Below, piece by piece: positions 55,300-63,568 of a stretch of 64,000 nucleotides of DNA. The notes beneath the pieces are model-generated. The model did not search any database. It saw only the letters and a list, made by a program, of their open reading frames with translations, and was not told the origin of the DNA. Source of the DNA: Rhizobium sp. WYJ-E13 (GTDB lineage: Bacteria > Pseudomonadota > Alphaproteobacteria > Rhizobiales > Rhizobiaceae). Both the position numbers and the translations under genes were made by a program. How positions within the stretch are numbered: the stretch's first letter is position 1; every line of letters starts with the position of its first letter. The stretch is taken from contig NZ_CP076853.1 of the NCBI RefSeq assembly GCF_018987265.1, forward strand, positions 62,001 through 126,000. The letters run 5' to 3'.

Positions 55300-56208
55300 T
55301 TATTTCAGGAAGCCTTTTTCTTTGAGATAGGCTTCGGCAACGGACTTGGCAGGCTCGCCATCGACCTGGATCTTGGCGTTGAGCTTGCGCAGCTCGTCTG
55401 CCGTCAGGCTCTGGAAGATCGGAGCGAGGATCTCCTGGATCTTCGGGTTTGCCTGCAGCACCGCTTCGCGGATGATCGGCGTCGGCGCATAGACCTGCTG
55501 CACGCTCTTGTCGTCTTCGAGAACCGTCAGCTCTGCTGCTTCGATAGCGCCATCGGTGCCGTAGACCATGGCGGTGTTGACGCCGTTGGTCTGGTCGGCC
55601 GCAGCCTTGATCGTCGCAGCCGTATCGCCGCCCGAAAGCACGACTTCCTGGTCAGGCTTCAGCGTGAAGCCATAGGTGGTCTGGAACGCGGGCAGGGCGC
55701 CTGCCGAATTCACGAATTCGGCGGAAGCCGCAAGCTTGGCGGCACCGCCACCCGAAACCCACTTGCCGAAGTCGGACATTGTCTTGAGGTTGTTCGGGCC
55801 GGCAACGTCGTTGCGCACGGCGAGCGCCCAGGTGTTGTTGGCCGGCGAGGGCGTCAGCCAGACGATCTTGTTGGCGTCGTAATCGAGCTTCTTGGCTTCC
55901 TGGTAACCCTGCTCGAGGTTCTTCCAGGCCGCGTCGTCGGCCTTGTTGAAGAAGAAGCCGGCATTGCCGGTATATTCCGGATAGATGTCGATTTCGCCTG
56001 CGGTGATCGCCTTGCGCACGACCGGCGTTGCGCCGAGTGCGATGCGATCCTGCGTCTTGATGCCGTTGGCTTCCAGGGCAAGCGCGATAACATTGCCGAG
56101 CAGCGTGCCTTCCGTGTCGATCTTCGACGAAACGACGACGTCTGCGGCGTGGGCCGCGCCGGCCGCAAAAGCGGAAAGCGAAACGGCAAGTGCGATTTTC
56201 CTAAACAT
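55300..56208 (-). CDS. osmoprotectant-binding periplasmic protein (OsmF/YehZ-like)
   Basis: 302 aa. A signal peptide (MFRKIALAVSLSAFAAGAAHA) and an OpuAC/ProX-type binding fold (VVVSSKIDTEGTLLGNVIAL, KAITAGEIDIYPEYTGNAGF, VNTAMVYGTDGAIEAAELTV). It delivers a quaternary-amine solute to the three membrane components downstream. Separated from the permease by 59 bases. The order and lengths make this the OsmF-type system, usually low-affinity and stress-related. Confidence 0.9.
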   Translation of the reverse strand: MFRKIALAVSLSAFAAGAAHAADVVVSSKIDTEGTLLGNVIALALEANGIKTQDRIALGATPVVRKAITAGEIDIYPEYTGNAGFFFNKADDAAWKNLEQGYQEAKKLDYDANKIVWLTPSPANNTWALAVRNDVAGPNNLKTMSDFGKWVSGGGAAKLAASAEFVNSAGALPAFQTTYGFTLKPDQEVVLSGGDTAATIKAAADQTNGVNTAMVYGTDGAIEAAELTVLEDDKSVQQVYAPTPIIREAVLQANPKIQEILAPIFQSLTADELRKLNAKIQVDGEPAKSVAEAYLKEKGFLK

Positions 56209-56655
56209 GATTATCCCCTTGGTTGAACACCGTTAAACGTCGCGAAAGCCCCGGACGCGAAGCCTGCGCGCAATGAATTCTGCCGGCACGTCAGCCATCA
56301 GGCCATCATGCCGGAAATACGTGCGTCATGGAAATAGTGTGCCCGCCCGAAAAATCGATGACCGAAAAATCGATGCCCGAACATCGAGGCAGCCCCCTCC
56401 AGTATTCGCTCTCGCGGCGCGATTATGGCTGTCAATGCAGGTCCATGCGCGGAATTGCATTCCCTTTTCCAAGGCCGGCGCGATTTGTTTTTGTCCCCTG
56501 GCGTGTTTCCACGGTGTTCCGGTGCTTTTGATCGGTTCTGCCGCCGCCCGGATTTCTTATGGAGCGAACGATAGCCTGCACCTTCATGAGCAGGGATATC
56601 TTTTTTCACGAACACGTCATATCCTCCGCCTTTTCAGTCGTTTCCGGAGAATGCC
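56209..56655. other. 447-base divergent spacer with 15-bp tandem repeats
   Basis: Lies between the osmoprotectant operon (minus) and the double-HTH regulator (plus). It contains three 15-bp units at 56346-56390 (CCCGAAAAATCGATG, ACCGAAAAATCGATG, and a degenerate third). Promoters and operators for both sides are expected; no credible gene. Confidence 0.5.
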
Positions 56656-57870
56656 TTGCATCTCGGCGCCCTTTTCATCGCAAGTCATGTCCTGTCCTCC
56701 GGTTCCATGCGCGAGACGGCGCGCCGCTTCAATATCTCCGTCTCGACCGTGTCGGCAGCGATCGACAGTCTGGAAACGGAGCTGGCTTTGAAGCTCGCTG
56801 AGCGTTCCTCGGGCGAACTGGTCATTCTGCTCGCCGGTGGCAGGGTTCAGGAGGGATTGGCCCCGATCCTCGCTGCGACGGAGCAGCTTGGCAACCTGCT
56901 CGGCCATCATGAGCCGGAGGCTTACGGACGATGGGCCGCGCGCATCCCCGTCAAGCTCGTCACGATGGAGCGTTACCTGGAAGTCGCCGATCAGGGCAGC
57001 ATCAACAGAGCCGCCCGCCGTCTGCGCCTCGGTCAGCCGCAGCTTTCATTGCAGATTGCCAATCTTGAGAAATTCTTCGGCCATCGCCTCTTCGAGCGCC
57101 AGGCGCAGGGCTCGGCAATGACGGAAGAGGGCCGCTTTGCCTACACCGTCTTTTCGACGATCAGCCTCGCCTGGAACGAGCTGAAATCGGCCGCAGACGA
57201 GCGTTACCAGCGCACCGCCCGTTCGCTGCGCATCGGCGCCATCATTCCGACAGGCTCGGAAAGCTGGGTCGCACGCTGCCTGGGTAGCCTCGTTGCCGAG
57301 TGGAATGCTGGCCGCAGCAAGAATGCTTTATCGCTGGTCTCGATGACTGCCGACGATCTGCGTGAGGCGCTCAAATCCGGGCGCATCGATGTTGCGATCC
57401 TCGATTCCGTTTTCGGCCTTGAGAGTTTCCGCCATCGCGAATTGCTGCGCACCGAAATGGTGGCGATCGCCCCGCCTGACAGTACGGAAGCGACGGCCGC
57501 TGACCTCGTCGCCAGCCATCCGATCTGCACACCAAGCCCGCGCACCGGCATCGGCCATGCCGCCATGACCTTCGGCTACGACCGCACTCTGCATCGTCGT
57601 TTGCGGGATCGCGACATTACCGCAGCGGATTCACTGCCTGTCATCGTCGACCTCGTCGCCAATCACGGCTACGTCTCCTTTCTTGGCCGTGCCAGTGCCA
57701 TGCCGATCGCCGATAGGGTGCGTATCGTCGAACTCGCCGAGCCGATGCTGATGTCCTACCACGTGGCCTTCAATCATCGGAAAGCTGCGGCTGACGCTTG
57801 CGACCTGCTGATCGCGACCGCGGCAAAAATTGTCCCGGCGCCTGTCGCGCAAAATGCCGCCGTTGCATAA
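56656..57870 (+). CDS. LysR-type regulator with two N-terminal DNA-binding domains
   Basis: 404 aa from TTG 56656 (GGAG seven bases upstream). Residues ~3-55 (LGALFIASHVLSSGSMRETA, RRFNISVSTVSAAIDSLETE) form a first LysR-like helix-turn-helix. After a linker, ~100-165 (ERYLEVADQGSINRAARRLR, LGQPQLSLQIANLEKFFGHR, LFERQAQG) form a second. The effector domain is at ~190-390. Normal LysR proteins have one HTH and ~300 aa, so the extra ~100 residues are a true duplication. Divergent from the OsmF-type operon, which it may control. Confidence 0.85.
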   Translation: MHLGALFIASHVLSSGSMRETARRFNISVSTVSAAIDSLETELALKLAERSSGELVILLAGGRVQEGLAPILAATEQLGNLLGHHEPEAYGRWAARIPVKLVTMERYLEVADQGSINRAARRLRLGQPQLSLQIANLEKFFGHRLFERQAQGSAMTEEGRFAYTVFSTISLAWNELKSAADERYQRTARSLRIGAIIPTGSESWVARCLGSLVAEWNAGRSKNALSLVSMTADDLREALKSGRIDVAILDSVFGLESFRHRELLRTEMVAIAPPDSTEATAADLVASHPICTPSPRTGIGHAAMTFGYDRTLHRRLRDRDITAADSLPVIVDLVANHGYVSFLGRASAMPIADRVRIVELAEPMLMSYHVAFNHRKAAADACDLLIATAAKIVPAPVAQNAAVA

Positions 57871-57903
57871 ATAGGCTGCGACGGAAGAAGAGGGATTCGG
57901 GAT

Positions 57904-58626
57904 ATGACGATTTTGCTGGAAGTATGCGTCGATAGCGCTCAAGGCCTTGAGGCTGCAATCGAAGGCGGCGCTGGCCGCATCGAGCTATGCTCGGCGCTGG
58001 AGCTTGGCGGACTGACGCCATTGCCGAGCCTGATGCGAATTGCGGTGCAAGCGCCGATCCTCGTCTATGCAATGATCCGCCCGCATGCCGGCCCCTTCAT
58101 CTTCGATGCGACGGATGAGAAAGCGATGCTGGCCGATATCGATGCTGTCAGGGCCGCAGGCCTCGCCGGTGTCGTCATCGGCGCCAACCGGCTGGACGGC
58201 ACGCTCGACATGCCGCTCATTCATCGTTTGAAGGCGCATGCCGAGGGCCTCGGCTCGACCCTGCATCGCGCTTTCGATCTCGTGCCGGATCCGGATGCGG
58301 CACTGGAGCAGGCGGTCGAACTTGGCTGCGAGCGCATCCTCACGTCGGGCTGTGTACCGAAGGCGATGGATGGGCTCGAAACGCTGAAGCGCATCTCCGC
58401 CAAAGCAACCGGCCGCATCTCCATCATGCCGGGCAGCGGCGTGCGCCCGGCCAATGTCGTCGAGATCCTGCGGGCAACGGGCGCACGTGAAGTCCACGGT
58501 TCCTGCAGCTCGGTCGTTGCCAGCGCCGATCCGCGCGCCGTCTCCTTCGGCTTCGACGTACCGACCTCGAACCGGACGGACGTCAATGTCGTTCGCCAGA
58601 TGCGCGCGGCAATCGAGAGTGTTTAA
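57904..58626 (+). CDS. cutC: copper homeostasis protein CutC family
   Basis: 240 aa TIM-barrel protein. LLEVCVDSAQGLEAAIEGGA and GRIELCSALELGGLTPLPSL at the N-terminus, and the HRAFDLV and LTSGCVP segments, are characteristic. Linked to copper tolerance in some bacteria, though the molecular role remains uncertain. GAAGAAGAG upstream. The stop overlaps the convergent dehydrogenase gene by four bases (58623-58626). Confidence 0.9.
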   Translation: MTILLEVCVDSAQGLEAAIEGGAGRIELCSALELGGLTPLPSLMRIAVQAPILVYAMIRPHAGPFIFDATDEKAMLADIDAVRAAGLAGVVIGANRLDGTLDMPLIHRLKAHAEGLGSTLHRAFDLVPDPDAALEQAVELGCERILTSGCVPKAMDGLETLKRISAKATGRISIMPGSGVRPANVVEILRATGAREVHGSCSSVVASADPRAVSFGFDVPTSNRTDVNVVRQMRAAIESV

Positions 58627-59642
58627 GCCGCGACCTTGATCACGGCCTTGATGAGGCCGCTCTTCTCATGCGCCCAGCGGGCGAGGTCTCGCGGCGCATC
58701 GGCAAGCGTTGTGCGGTGGGTTATCAGCTTGTCGACCGGCACGAACGCCCCAGCAATCGAATCCGCAACATGTTCGAAATCGACGCGCGTCGCGTTGCGG
58801 CTGCCGATGACCATCATCTCTCGCTTGTGGAATTCCGGATCGGAAAAGCGGATATCGTCCTTCACGACGCTGACCAGCACCAGCGCGCCGCCATGGGCGA
58901 CAAAGTTGAAGGCTTTCTCCATCGACGGCCCATAGCCCGTCGCATCGAAGACGACGTCGAAACCATCGCCATCCGTTTTTGCCTTCACGGCATCGAGGGT
59001 GCCGTCATCAGCGACGATGCCTGATGTGAACCCGAAGCGTTCGGAGGCCATCTGCAGCCGTTCAGCGCTCGTATCGAGCAGGGTCACATCATGACCGGCA
59101 ATGCCTGAGAAAATCGCAGCACCCAGGCCGATCGGACCTGCGCCGATAACGAGCGAGCGCGAACCGGCTGACGCCATGGAGCGGCGCACGGCATGCGCCC
59201 CGATCGCCAGGAATTCGGTGGTCGCCGCCGCCTCCAGGCTCAGTCCCTTGGCGGCATAGAGATTGCCGGCCGGCACCACGATCTCCTCGCAGAAGGCGCC
59301 GTCGGTATGAACGCCGAGAACCTTGATATTGGTGCAGCAGTTCGGCTTGCCCTGCCGGCAGGCAACACAGTTACCGCAGGAAAGGTAAGGATTGACGATC
59401 ACAGGCGTACCGACCGCCATCGCCACGCCGTCGCCGGCCTCCAGCACAATCGCCGAGATCTCGTGACCCATGACGCGCGGATATTCGAGGAACGGGTGTT
59501 TGCCTTCGAAGATGTGGTAATCCGTGCCGCAGATGCCGACATGGCTGACGGCAAGCCGTACCCAGCCGGGTGCAGGTTTTTCGGGGGAGGGGCGCTCGAC
59601 GAGATCGAGGACGCCGGGTTCGCGGCAAAGGACTGCTTTCAT
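58623..59642 (-). CDS. zinc-dependent alcohol/sugar dehydrogenase
   Basis: 339 aa MDR-family enzyme. Catalytic zinc site GICGTDYH and MGHEISA; structural zinc Cys cluster CGNCVACRQGKPNCC; Rossmann motif VIGAGPIGLGAAIFSG. Substrates in this subgroup are polyols, sugar acids or threonine. Its gene follows the sugar ABC operon (59708-63356) on the same strand, after a hairpin, so oxidation of the imported sugar or derivative is the reasonable guess. Confidence 0.87.
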   Translation of the reverse strand: MKAVLCREPGVLDLVERPSPEKPAPGWVRLAVSHVGICGTDYHIFEGKHPFLEYPRVMGHEISAIVLEAGDGVAMAVGTPVIVNPYLSCGNCVACRQGKPNCCTNIKVLGVHTDGAFCEEIVVPAGNLYAAKGLSLEAAATTEFLAIGAHAVRRSMASAGSRSLVIGAGPIGLGAAIFSGIAGHDVTLLDTSAERLQMASERFGFTSGIVADDGTLDAVKAKTDGDGFDVVFDATGYGPSMEKAFNFVAHGGALVLVSVVKDDIRFSDPEFHKREMMVIGSRNATRVDFEHVADSIAGAFVPVDKLITHRTTLADAPRDLARWAHEKSGLIKAVIKVAA

Positions 59643-59666
59643 GACGGTTCTCGCATTGCTGACATG

Positions 59667-59690
59667 AAGAAAGCCGGCCCTTGGGCCGGC
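59667..59690 (-). terminator. hairpin after the sugar permease
   Basis: AAGCCGGCCC, loop TT, GGGCCGGCTT; read on the minus strand it is followed by T-rich sequence. It separates the permease from the dehydrogenase and may allow read-through. Confidence 0.65.
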
Positions 59691-59707
59691 TTCGTTTTGT
59701 ATCTCGC

Positions 59708-60682
59708 TTAGCCCGCCCGGCGCCGGCGAAGCTGATCGAAATAGACGATCACGATGATCAGCAGGCCGGTGATGATGCGCTGCCAGAACGAGTTGACGTT
59801 CAGGAGGTTTGCGCCGTTGTTGATGGTCGCCAGAATGAAGGCGCCGATCAGCGGACCATGCACGGAGCCGACGGCTCCGAAGAGCGACGTGCCGCCAATG
59901 ACGGAGGAAGCGATCGCCTGCAGTTCCCAGCCGTCTGCCTGTGTGGCGTTGCCGATGGCGATACGCGAGGCGAGCAGCACGCCGACGAAGGCCGCAAACG
60001 AAGCCGAGAGGATATAGGCGAGGTAGATCATGCCCTTGACGTTGACGCCGGAAAGGCGCGCGGCCTCCGCATTCGAACCGACCGCGAAGAGATAGCGGCC
60101 CCAGCGGCTCAGATGCAGGAAGACGAAGGAGGGGATCGCTACCAGGATGACCATCCAGAACAGGCTTGGAACGCCAAGGAAATCCGCTCGGGCGAAATTG
60201 CTGAAACTCTCATCGGTGATGCTGATCGTCGAGCCGTTGGTGATCAGCAGGCCGATGCCGCGCAGCGATGTCAGCGTCGCCAGCGTGATGATGAAGGGCG
60301 GCAGGCCCATATGCACGATGCCGAAGCCATGGAAAGAGCCGATCGCGACACCGATTGCCAGCGTCAGCAGGATCGCCGCCCAGAGCGGGACGCCCGCCTG
60401 CAGAAGCCAGGCGATGATGACGGTACAGAAGCCGACGATGGCGCCGACCGAAAGGTCGATGCCGGCGGTGATGATGACGAAGGTCTGGCCGAGCGCCAGG
60501 ATCGCCGTCATCGCGCCTTGGCGCAGCAGGTTGGAGATGTTGAGCGGCGTCCAGAAGCTGGCTGTCGAGAAGCCGAGCACGACCCAGAGGAAGATCAGCA
60601 GCCCGATCAGCGTCAGGCCGAACAGGATGTTCATCTTCCGGCGCGGCGGCGGCGCGACGATTTCGGTGGGGGTGACAGTCAT
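59708..60682 (-). CDS. sugar ABC transporter permease (RbsC type)
   Basis: 324 aa with nine or ten hydrophobic segments and LGQTFVIITAGIDLSVGAIV, PFIITLATLTSLRGIGLLIT and IASSVIGGTSLFGAVGSVHG, all RbsC hallmarks. Last component of the binding protein-ATPase-permease set. Confidence 0.92.
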   Translation of the reverse strand: MTVTPTEIVAPPPRRKMNILFGLTLIGLLIFLWVVLGFSTASFWTPLNISNLLRQGAMTAILALGQTFVIITAGIDLSVGAIVGFCTVIIAWLLQAGVPLWAAILLTLAIGVAIGSFHGFGIVHMGLPPFIITLATLTSLRGIGLLITNGSTISITDESFSNFARADFLGVPSLFWMVILVAIPSFVFLHLSRWGRYLFAVGSNAEAARLSGVNVKGMIYLAYILSASFAAFVGVLLASRIAIGNATQADGWELQAIASSVIGGTSLFGAVGSVHGPLIGAFILATINNGANLLNVNSFWQRIITGLLIIVIVYFDQLRRRRAG

Positions 60683-60709
60683 GAATTTTCTCCCTCTTAT
60701 TCTTCTGGC

Positions 60710-62263
60710 TCAGACGCCGATCGCTTCGCTGAGCACTTCTTCATGCGTCGCCGCGTGGAAATCATGGCTTGCAACGAGCTTGCCGCTGCGGAAGACGTGC
60801 AGCCGGTCGGCCAGTTCGTAGACCTCGGGCAGGTAGGAGGAGATCAGGATAATGCCTGCTCCCTCCTTCAGCAGCTTGGCGAACAGCCGGTAGATTTCCG
60901 CCTTGGTGCCGACGTCGACGCCGACGGTCGGCTCGTCGAAAATGAACAGCCGGGCGCCGTGGCTCAGCCACTTGCCGATGACGATCTTCTGCTGGTTGCC
61001 GCCCGACATGCTGGAGGCCGGGACACGCCGGCTCGGCGTCTTGATGCTGAGATCGCGGATCTGCTTGTCGGCATTGGCCGATTCGCGTGTGTGATTGATG
61101 ACCGGGCCGTTGCTGAGGCGTCCGAAGACCGGCAGGTTGATGTTGAGGCCGATCGGCAGGTTGAGGCAGAGCCCCTGGTCGCGCCGGCTTTCGGGCGCCA
61201 GCGCAATGCCGAGCTCCATCGCGGTTCGTTCGTTCCTGATGTCGACGCGCTTGCCCATCCAGTGGATTTCGCCCGCGCTTGTCGGCTGGCGTCCGTAGAG
61301 CCCGAGCGCAAATTCGCTGCGTCCGGCGCCGATCAGGCCATAGAGCCCGACGATCTGTCCTGCCTTGACGCTGAGCGACACGTCTTCGAAGCCCGGGCCG
61401 GTAAGACCCCTGACGTCGAGGATCGTCTCGCCGATCGGAATCTCTTCCTTATGATAGATCTGCTCGATCGAGCGATTGATCATCAGCGCGATCAGCTCGG
61501 CCTCGTTGGTCTCGCCGATGAGGCGCGTGCCGACATGCGTGCCGTCACGCAGCACCGAGACACGGTCGGCAAGCTCGAAGACTTCCTCCATGCGGTGGCT
61601 GATATAGACGATGGTGACGCCCTCGCCCTGCAGGCGGCGGATCAGCTTGAACAGCTGTGCGGATTCCTGGCGGGTGAGATAGGCGGTCGGCTCGTCGAAG
61701 ATCAGGAACTGCGTGCCGCGCATGGCCGCGCGCGCGGTGGCGACGAGCTGCTGCTGACCGATCGTCAGCGAGCTCAGAAGCGCACCGGCCGGCAGGCCGA
61801 AGCCGAGATCGTCGAGAACGGACTGCGCCATCTTCTCCATCTGCTTCTTGCGCATGATGCCGAAGCGATTGACCTCGTCGCCGAGGAAGAGATTGGCGGC
61901 CACCGTCAGGTGCCGGCAGAGCACGACTTCCTGATGGACGGCGTTGATGCCGCGCGCGATTGCCTCGTTCGGCGTCGACAGTCCCACCGGATGGCCGCAC
62001 CACAGCACCTCGCCGGCCGTGCGTGTGATGACGCCGGTGAGCAATTTGATGAGAGTGGATTTGCCGGCGCCGTTTTCACCGACGATGGCGTGGATTTCGC
62101 CGGCAAGGAAGGTCATGGTCGCGGGCTTCAGCGCCTGCACGTGACCATAATTCTTCTGCAGGCCTTTCAGTTCGAGGATGGGCGATCCGGTGGGAATTCG
62201 ATTGGCTTCTTTCAGCGTCGTGCTGTCATCGTGGCGATGACTGACCTCTTCCAGTCCGACCAT
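60710..62263 (-). CDS. sugar ABC transporter ATP-binding protein (RbsA type)
   Basis: 517 aa with two ATPase halves. The first has Walker A GENGAGKSTLIKLLTG, signature LTIGQQQLV (variant) and Walker B FLIFDEPTAYL; the second has a degenerate P-loop and signature MSGGNQQKIVIGKWL with FIFDEPTVGVD. The double arrangement and weak second Walker A are normal for RbsA/XylG-type transporters. GGAGGAG upstream of 62263. Confidence 0.93.
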   Translation of the reverse strand: MVGLEEVSHRHDDSTTLKEANRIPTGSPILELKGLQKNYGHVQALKPATMTFLAGEIHAIVGENGAGKSTLIKLLTGVITRTAGEVLWCGHPVGLSTPNEAIARGINAVHQEVVLCRHLTVAANLFLGDEVNRFGIMRKKQMEKMAQSVLDDLGFGLPAGALLSSLTIGQQQLVATARAAMRGTQFLIFDEPTAYLTRQESAQLFKLIRRLQGEGVTIVYISHRMEEVFELADRVSVLRDGTHVGTRLIGETNEAELIALMINRSIEQIYHKEEIPIGETILDVRGLTGPGFEDVSLSVKAGQIVGLYGLIGAGRSEFALGLYGRQPTSAGEIHWMGKRVDIRNERTAMELGIALAPESRRDQGLCLNLPIGLNINLPVFGRLSNGPVINHTRESANADKQIRDLSIKTPSRRVPASSMSGGNQQKIVIGKWLSHGARLFIFDEPTVGVDVGTKAEIYRLFAKLLKEGAGIILISSYLPEVYELADRLHVFRSGKLVASHDFHAATHEEVLSEAIGV

Positions 62264-62366
62264 GGACCTCTCCTCCTCTTGTCACGTCTGCTCCATCCCC
62301 GGTGAACAATACCATGGATGAAAAGGGCCGCGCCGGTTTTTGAAGCCGCCGCGGCCACCTGCCGTT

Positions 62367-63356
62367 TTACTTGATCTTCGGATTCAGCAGCGCGTCGATC
62401 TTCGGATCGGCCATATTCGCCTTGGTGACGAGGTTTGCGCCCGTATCGACATTTTCCGGAACCTTCTCGCCCTTGGACACGGCAAGAGCGGTCTTGATGC
62501 CGTCATAACCCATGCGATAGGGGTCCTGAACGACGAGGCCGGCAATCGCGCCGTCCTTGAGGAAGCCGACCGTCTTGTCGTCGCTGTCGAAGCCGATGAC
62601 CATGATCTTGTCGCCGAGCTTGTTTTCGGCGATCGCCTGGCCCACACCCTGCGCCATGATGAGGTTCGAGGCGAAGACGCCGACGAGGTTCGGGTTTGCC
62701 GTGATCAGGTCGGTCATCATGTTGAGGCCGGTCGTTGCCTGGCCGTCGCCATACTTGTCGGCGATCACCTTCAGGCCGGGATGCTTGGTCTTGATCTGAT
62801 CCAGGAAGCCTTCGCGGCGCTGTTCCAGGGAGCCGACGCCGGGAAGGTTGGTCAGGATGACGACTTCGCCTTCTTCCTTGCCGGTCGCTTCCTTGATGGC
62901 GGCGGCAAGACCGTCGGCAGCGATGCGGCCGCCCTGGACGTTGTCGGTCGTCAGAAACGACTTGAATGCCTTGGAGTCGGCGCCGGAGTCGATGCCGATG
63001 ATCGGAACCGACTTGGCGGCTTCATCGATCGGCTTGCCGAGTGCCTTGAACTCGGTCGGCGAGATGACGACAGCGGCCGGCTTGCCGGCAACGGCGTTCT
63101 CGAGAATGCTGATCTGGCCGTTGATGTCGGATTCAGCCTGGGCGCCAAGCTCCGGCACGTTGACGCCGAGATCCTTGCCGGCCTTGCGGGCGCCTGCCAG
63201 AACGATCTGCCAGTAGAAGGACGTCGTGTCCTTGACGATGATCGGGATCGTCACCTCGGCGGCAAAGGATGCGGCCGGCATTGCCGTGGCGATGACGGCA
63301 GCGCCCGCAAGTGCCGTAAAGGCGCGGCGAGACAGAATGGATTTCACGATACTCAT
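62367..63356 (-). CDS. sugar-binding periplasmic protein (RbsB type)
   Basis: 329 aa. The signal peptide carries a possible twin-arginine-like start (SRRAFTALAGAAVIATAMPA), then a peripla_BP_4 fold (PIIVKDTTSFYWQIVLAGAR, AVVISPTEFKALGKPIDEAA, VMVIGFDSDDKT-like MVIGFDSDDKTVGFLKDGAI). First gene of the operon behind the 18-bp palindrome. Substrate unknown; the adjacent FucU-like mutarotase suggests a sugar with relevant anomers. Confidence 0.92.
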   Translation of the reverse strand: MSIVKSILSRRAFTALAGAAVIATAMPAASFAAEVTIPIIVKDTTSFYWQIVLAGARKAGKDLGVNVPELGAQAESDINGQISILENAVAGKPAAVVISPTEFKALGKPIDEAAKSVPIIGIDSGADSKAFKSFLTTDNVQGGRIAADGLAAAIKEATGKEEGEVVILTNLPGVGSLEQRREGFLDQIKTKHPGLKVIADKYGDGQATTGLNMMTDLITANPNLVGVFASNLIMAQGVGQAIAENKLGDKIMVIGFDSDDKTVGFLKDGAIAGLVVQDPYRMGYDGIKTALAVSKGEKVPENVDTGANLVTKANMADPKIDALLNPKIK

Positions 63357-63421
63357 AAGGGTTCTCCTCTCAGGGTGCGTTCTCCTCCAATGAAACCGGA
63401 CCGCTGAACGCAGGCGGACGA

Positions 63422-63439
63422 TTTTTTATCGATAAAAAA
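63422..63439. promoter_or_regulatory. perfect 18-bp palindrome upstream of the sugar ABC operon
   Basis: TTTTTTATCGATAAAAAA, centred on CG, 66 bases upstream of the binding-protein start. The likely operator of a sugar-responsive repressor not encoded in this window. Confidence 0.65.
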
Positions 63440-63568
63440 CATTTACAGTGAGAAGCTAGCTGAGGCGCAGGCAAATTGCAAGTGTGCCTATTTCGCTTTT
63501 TTAGCCGCTAAATTGCCTCCCAAGCAGTTGTTTTCGTTTAAAATACATAAGGACCTAAAATAAGATCC

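Noticed and set aside
56273..56791. 172-codon plus-strand frame before the double-HTH regulator
   Set aside because: Spans tandem repeats, overlaps the true gene in another frame and lacks a binding site.
59681..62305. 874-codon plus-strand frame opposite the sugar ABC permease and ATPase
   Set aside because: Low-complexity Asp/Arg-rich product antisense to two clearly recognisable genes; a typical high-GC shadow.
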